DNA of 64,000 nt from an uncultured Coriobacteriales bacterium (GTDB lineage Bacteria > Actinomycetota > Coriobacteriia > Coriobacteriales > UMGS124), in assembly GCA_934636245.1 (NCBI GenBank), contig CAKUAI010000008.1, positions 1-64,000 on the forward strand, read 5' to 3'. Position 1 is the stretch's first letter. Each line of letters starts with the position of its first letter. Positions 60,719 through 64,000 of this stretch are shown here, one piece after another. The translations under genes and the position numbers were made by a program. Below the pieces are notes generated by a model. It was not told the DNA's origin. It searched no databases and saw only the letters and a program-made list of their open reading frames with translations.

Positions 60719-62725
60719 CTATTGCTGCAACCCAAACTCAATCGCCGCAACATTATCGCGCATCGAACGCACGGTCTCGCGCGAAATGAGCTCATTGTCG
60801 AAGGCTATTCGAATTTGTTCGCGCTCAATCAGAAGCGCACGACGCATGATGGCGTCGGTGGGCACCATGGACGCACCCAGGCGCGAGCGGGCCGATTGGC
60901 CACTTGAACGCACCGCAGCAACAATACGCTGATACTCCAACGTCAGATGGACAATAGCCTCCTCGTCGAAGCCGTCGTCTGGCTCAACCTCGGCAAGCTC
61001 TGAGAGCACGTACTCGGCGCACGACAGGCGCAGGGAGTCACGGGCGCGGCGGCGCTTCTCACGCGCATCTTCCCCCAGCCCCCAATCTTGGGACCCAGTC
61101 TGGAGCAGCACTCCAAACCAGCCCGAGGCATTGCGCAGCAGCCAGCGCATCTCCCCCTTGTGATGGATGCGCGAAAGCTTGCGCTCGAGCTCCCACAGAT
61201 AGCCATACCCCACGACGGGCGCGACCTCATGATCGCGGATGGCCTTGTTCACGCGCACGGCCTCCCACGCCACAGCGCGCTCATGCAGGCTGTCCTCCGC
61301 CTTGTCCTCCATCGAAGAGGCCTTCTTGATGCGGTCGATGCGCGTCTCGTAGGTCGCGATGACGCGGCGCAACGCGCGCTTGTCGACGATTGCCTCGTCG
61401 TGCGACAGCTCGCGGATGACATTGCGCAGCACCTGCACGCGACCCTGCGTCTCTTCAATGCGCGTGAGCTGGGGTTCCTTTTTGGGCACAAGCAGCGGCA
61501 CCACGAAATTGGCGAGCAGAAGCGTTATGAGAATGACGCCCGCCCCCAGGAAGATGAGCAGCTCGCGGCACTGCAGGACCTCGCCGGTGCCCACAACGCG
61601 CGGGATGGTGAGGCAGATGGACAGCGTCACGGCGCCTTTGGGACCGGCGAGCGTGAGCAGAAGGGCGTCCTTGGCCGCCTTGCCGTCGATCTTGTGGCGC
61701 TTGCCGTCCTCGCGGACCCTCACGCGCTCCATCCCCAGGCACCACACGAAGCGAACCGCGATGAGCACGACGGTGATGAGCACGACGTCAAGAATGAGGG
61801 TTTCATTGGGATAGCTGCTAGCCCAGGTGCGCGCCGTGGCGTTGGGCAGAAGCGTGCCCAACAACACGAAGCACATGCCGTTGAGCGCGAAGGAGATGAC
61901 CTTCCAGACGCTTGAGCTCACGATGTTGAGTCGCGCCGTGCTCGGCATCAGCGCCCTGGTGTTGAAGGAGTCCACGATACCGGCAGCCACAACCGCCAAG
62001 ATGCCCGAGACACCCAGCTCCTCAGCAATGAGATAGAACGCAAAGGGGGTGAGTACCTGCACCAGCACGTGGAACGTCACGTCTTCCAAGCCGGTGCGGC
62101 GCACGGAATTGATGATGAGGCCCTTGACCGCAGCGAGAAACGCGCCCAGCACGATGCCGCCCACAAAGCTCCAGGCAAGCGACAGGCCCGCATCGACCAC
62201 AGAGAACGCGCCTGTGACCAGCGCCGCTATGGCGAACTGAAACGACACGACGCCCGACGCGTCGTTGAGCAGGCATTCTCCCTGCAGGAGCGTCTTATGG
62301 TTCTTATCGATGGAGAGGCGCTTGCCCAGCGTGGTGACGGCCACTGCATCGGTGGGACCCAAGGCCGCACCCAGGGCAAACGCCGCAGCAAGCGGAATGG
62401 AAGGCACAAGCGTATGCGTAAAGAAGCCCACGACGAGCACGATGAGCAGAACGAGCCCCAATGCCAGCGCCAGCACAGGCCTGCGCTGGCGCCACAGCGC
62501 CTTCTTGTCCGCCTCGATGGCGTCCCAGTAGAGCAAGGGCGCAATGAAGAAGATCAGGAAGAAGTCTGGGTCGAGCGTGATGGTGACCGGAGCCGGGCTC
62601 ATGGCGAGCGCGACACCGAGCACGATCTGCACGAGCGAGGCAGGTGCCTTCGGGAAAATCTGGGCCACGATACTCGACACGAGGACGGCGGCAAGCATGA
62701 GAACGACGGGCAGGACGGACTCCAC
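60719..62725 (-). CDS. CPA1-family Na+/H+ antiporter
   Basis: About 668 residues. The first 400 form some twelve membrane helices with the CPA1 motifs GPTDAVAVTTLGKRL and ECLLNDASGVVSFQF (ND motif with the ion-binding aspartate). The rest is a long cytoplasmic helical domain with many charged residues (DEAIVDKRALRRVIATYETR), as in NhaP/NHE-type proteins with regulatory tails. The start is GTG at 62725 with GGAG six bases before it; the open frame upstream runs through repeats and a terminator and is not coding. It stands alone. Confidence 0.88.
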   Translation of the reverse strand: MESVLPVVLMLAAVLVSSIVAQIFPKAPASLVQIVLGVALAMSPAPVTITLDPDFFLIFFIAPLLYWDAIEADKKALWRQRRPVLALALGLVLLIVLVVGFFTHTLVPSIPLAAAFALGAALGPTDAVAVTTLGKRLSIDKNHKTLLQGECLLNDASGVVSFQFAIAALVTGAFSVVDAGLSLAWSFVGGIVLGAFLAAVKGLIINSVRRTGLEDVTFHVLVQVLTPFAFYLIAEELGVSGILAVVAAGIVDSFNTRALMPSTARLNIVSSSVWKVISFALNGMCFVLLGTLLPNATARTWASSYPNETLILDVVLITVVLIAVRFVWCLGMERVRVREDGKRHKIDGKAAKDALLLTLAGPKGAVTLSICLTIPRVVGTGEVLQCRELLIFLGAGVILITLLLANFVVPLLVPKKEPQLTRIEETQGRVQVLRNVIRELSHDEAIVDKRALRRVIATYETRIDRIKKASSMEDKAEDSLHERAVAWEAVRVNKAIRDHEVAPVVGYGYLWELERKLSRIHHKGEMRWLLRNASGWFGVLLQTGSQDWGLGEDAREKRRRARDSLRLSCAEYVLSELAEVEPDDGFDEEAIVHLTLEYQRIVAAVRSSGQSARSRLGASMVPTDAIMRRALLIEREQIRIAFDNELISRETVRSMRDNVAAIEFGLQQ

Positions 62726-62785
62726 ATGTGCTCCAATCTGCTTGTGCGCCCTGGTGCAGCCACACCGGCTGCATTGAAGAACAGA

Positions 62786-62844
62786 GCTGCTGCGGCAATG
62801 CGCCCAGGGGGACCGGGGGCCTTGGGCAACGCTGCCGCAGCAAC
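62786..62844 (-). repeat. Possible diverged member of the structured repeat family
   Basis: GCTGCTGCGGCA and TGCCGCAGCAAC form an outer stem with one mismatch. On the minus strand GCGTTGCC and GCGCATTG occupy the places of the two conserved internal loops. The GTAC apex is absent, so membership is uncertain. Confidence 0.35.
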
Positions 62845-62869
62845 TATGCAATGCTTCTAGCCTTAAACC

Positions 62870-62903
62870 AAAATGCCCCCCGCGAGAACCTCGCAGGGGG
62901 CAT
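62870..62903 (-). terminator. Terminator downstream of groEL and the repeats
   Basis: ATGCCCCC(T)GCGAG and CTCGC(G)GGGGGCAT form a stem around a short loop, followed on the minus strand by TTTTGG. It lies about 300 bases after the groEL stop, beyond the repeat copies. Confidence 0.8.
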
Positions 62904-62947
62904 CCGCAAAAACTACCAATCCCGAACTGCCAATCCACACCCAACAG

Positions 62948-63036
62948 CAGTTGCACGGAAGCGCTGTGGCAAGGTGCGCAAGGGTGAAGCGTGCGGCGTG
63001 AGCCAGTGGCAGTTGCACGGAAGCGCTGTGGCAAGG
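62948..63036. repeat. 27-bp direct repeat, a truncated copy of the structured repeat
   Basis: A 27-base sequence beginning CAGTTGCACGGAAGCGCTGT occurs at 62948-62974 and 63010-63036, 62 bases apart. The second copy contains the left arm of repeat copy d. The first has no matching right arm, so a repeat unit was shortened or duplicated here. Confidence 0.7.
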
Positions 63037-63097
63037 CACCCGAAGGCGATGTGTACTGGGCGTACTCGAACCCTTGCGGAACGCGGCCACAGCGCTT
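63021..63097 (-). repeat. Structured repeat, copy d
   Basis: Outer stem AAGCGCTGTGGC (63021-63032)/GCCACAGCGCTT (63086-63097), 12 perfect pairs. On the minus strand the internal loops are CGCGTTC and TGCCTT, and the apex GAGTACGCCCAGTAC. It lies between copy e and the terminator. Confidence 0.75.
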
Positions 63098-63114
63098 TCG
63101 GGGAATGCACCCAT

Positions 63115-63197
63115 AGAATCCGCTGCAACAAGGCGCGCGATGGCGATGTGTACTGGGCGTACATGAGCCTGAGCGGAACGCAGTTGCAGCGGATTCT
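63115..63197 (-). repeat. Structured repeat, copy e (just after the groEL stop)
   Basis: Outer stem AGAATCCGCTGCAAC (63115-63129)/GTTGCAGCGGATTCT (63183-63197), 15 perfect pairs, the longest in the family. Loops TGCGTTC and CGCCTT and the TGTAC-GCCC-AGTACA apex are conserved on the minus strand. It starts nine bases after the groEL stop codon. Confidence 0.8.
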
Positions 63198-63206
63198 AAA
63201 GAAATT

Positions 63207-64000
63207 TTAGTACATGCCGCCCTGGCCGCCCTGGGCAGCTGCCGCCGAGATGGCGTCCTCAATGGTGGTGTCCTTGGGGATGTCGGTCACCGTGGCCTCG
63301 GTGATGAGGATGAGGCCGGCGATGGAGGCAGCGTTCTGCAGCGTGACGCGGGAAACCTTGACCGGGTCAAGCACGCCCATCTCGATCATGTTGCCCCACT
63401 TGCCGCTTGCGGAGTCCAGACCGCAGCCAGCCTCCATGTTGCGGACCTTCTCCACGACGACCTGGCCCTCGTAGCCGGCGTTGGCCGCGATGGTGGCCAC
63501 GGGCGCAGCCAGGGCCTTCTTAACGATGTTCACACCGATCTGCTCGTCGGCGTCATCGAGCTTCATCTCGTCGAGACCACGCAGGGCGTCCATGAACGCA
63601 ACGCCACCGCCGGCGACGATGCCCTCCTCAACGGCAGCGCGAGTAGCCTGCAGGGCGTCCTCGATGCGGTGCTTGATCTCCTTCATCTCGGACTCGGTAG
63701 CAGCACCGACCTTGATGACGGCAACGCCGCCGGAGAGCTTGGCCAGACGCTCCTGGAGCTTCTCACGATCGAAGTCGGACTTGGTGTTCTCCATCTCGCC
63801 CTTGATCTGAGCAACGCGGGCGTCGATGGCGGCCTTGTCGCCGGCACCGTCGACGATGGTGGTGTTGTCCTTCGTGATCTTGACCGACTTGGCGCGGCCG
63901 AGGTCGTCGATCGTGGCGTCGGCGAGCTTGGAGCCCAGGTCGCTCATGATGGGCGTAGCAGCGGTGAGGGCAGCGATGTCCTCCAGCATGCGCTTACGAC
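63207..64000 (-). CDS. groEL: Chaperonin GroEL, C-terminal half
   Basis: The last 264 codons of GroEL; the gene continues beyond the right edge. RKRMLEDIAALTAATPIMSD, then DREKLQERLAKLSGGVAVIK, ATRAAVEEGIVAGGGVAFMD and DPVKVSRVTLQNAASIAGLI are the standard sequence of the apical-to-equatorial part. The C-terminus is the flexible GGQGGMY. Repeat copies e and d follow. Whether groES precedes it cannot be seen. Confidence 0.97.
   Translation of the reverse strand, partial: RKRMLEDIAALTAATPIMSDLGSKLADATIDDLGRAKSVKITKDNTTIVDGAGDKAAIDARVAQIKGEMENTKSDFDREKLQERLAKLSGGVAVIKVGAATESEMKEIKHRIEDALQATRAAVEEGIVAGGGVAFMDALRGLDEMKLDDADEQIGVNIVKKALAAPVATIAANAGYEGQVVVEKVRNMEAGCGLDSASGKWGNMIEMGVLDPVKVSRVTLQNAASIAGLILITEATVTDIPKDTTIEDAISAAAAQGGQGGMY

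Noticed and set aside
62726..63262. Upstream extension of the antiporter frame by 179 codons
   Set aside because: The stretch contains a terminator and several repeat units and reaches into the end of groEL; membrane homology starts at the GTG at 62725.

Overview
The window reads as chromosomal DNA of a GC-rich anaerobic actinobacterium, most probably a member of the Coriobacteriia (Olsenella/Slackia/Eggerthella-like). The grounds are a division cluster without ftsA (actinobacterial trait), a Firmicutes-like metG-tatD-rsmA-veg-ispE synteny, an Ech-type energy-converting hydrogenase, a Tat-exported flavin reductase and a multiheme cytochrome with an FMN-binding domain, and a LuxR regulator with a 12-helix membrane module. 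Genus assignment is inference. Almost every gene is on the minus strand. The exceptions are rsmI and a CPBP protease.

Layout. 1-9.2 kb: start of an AAA ATPase with a hairpin over its ribosome binding site, guaA, ychF, octaheme cytochrome/FMN protein, a four-cluster ferredoxin, greA-lysS (LysRS carries a C-terminal Trbp111-like domain), tatA, tRNA-Pro. 9.3-16.9 kb: TraX-like and CPBP membrane proteins, then metG-tatD-flavodoxin-rsmA-veg-ispE. 17.1-22.6 kb: echABCDEF. 22.8-29.6 kb: rsmI, a Tat-exported unknown, recO, a DeoC-like pseudoaldolase with a Cys/Asp/His-rich insert, a YbeY-Era fusion, galE. 29.6-50.9 kb: orphan vsr, a lipoprotein, a degenerate PLP-enzyme homologue, then the whole dcw region read backwards (divIVA, yggT, sepF, yggS, pgeF, ftsZ, ftsQ, murB, murC, murG, ftsW, murD, mraY, murF, ftsI, ftsL, rsmH, mraZ). 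murE and ftsA are absent. 50.9-64 kb: structured repeats, xerD, pyrG, LuxR regulator, Tat flavoprotein, tRNA-Lys and tRNA-His, glnB, HtrA protease with a Gly/Tyr-rich tail, Na+/H+ antiporter, more repeats, and the 3' part of groEL.

How the parts fit. Ech hydrogenase couples ferredoxin oxidation to H2 and ion translocation. The cytochrome/FMN protein and the exported flavoprotein look like the outer, electron-accepting side of the same anaerobic economy, and TatA serves export of the two twin-arginine proteins. The dcw block makes and divides the wall. The most unusual items are: the DeoC-like protein that has lost its Schiff-base lysine and carries 17 cysteines in one loop; the degenerate sulfhydrylase-like protein 15 bp after divIVA; and a family of about 97-bp repeats lying on or just after stop codons, whose nested stems change sequence while two internal-loop motifs stay constant.
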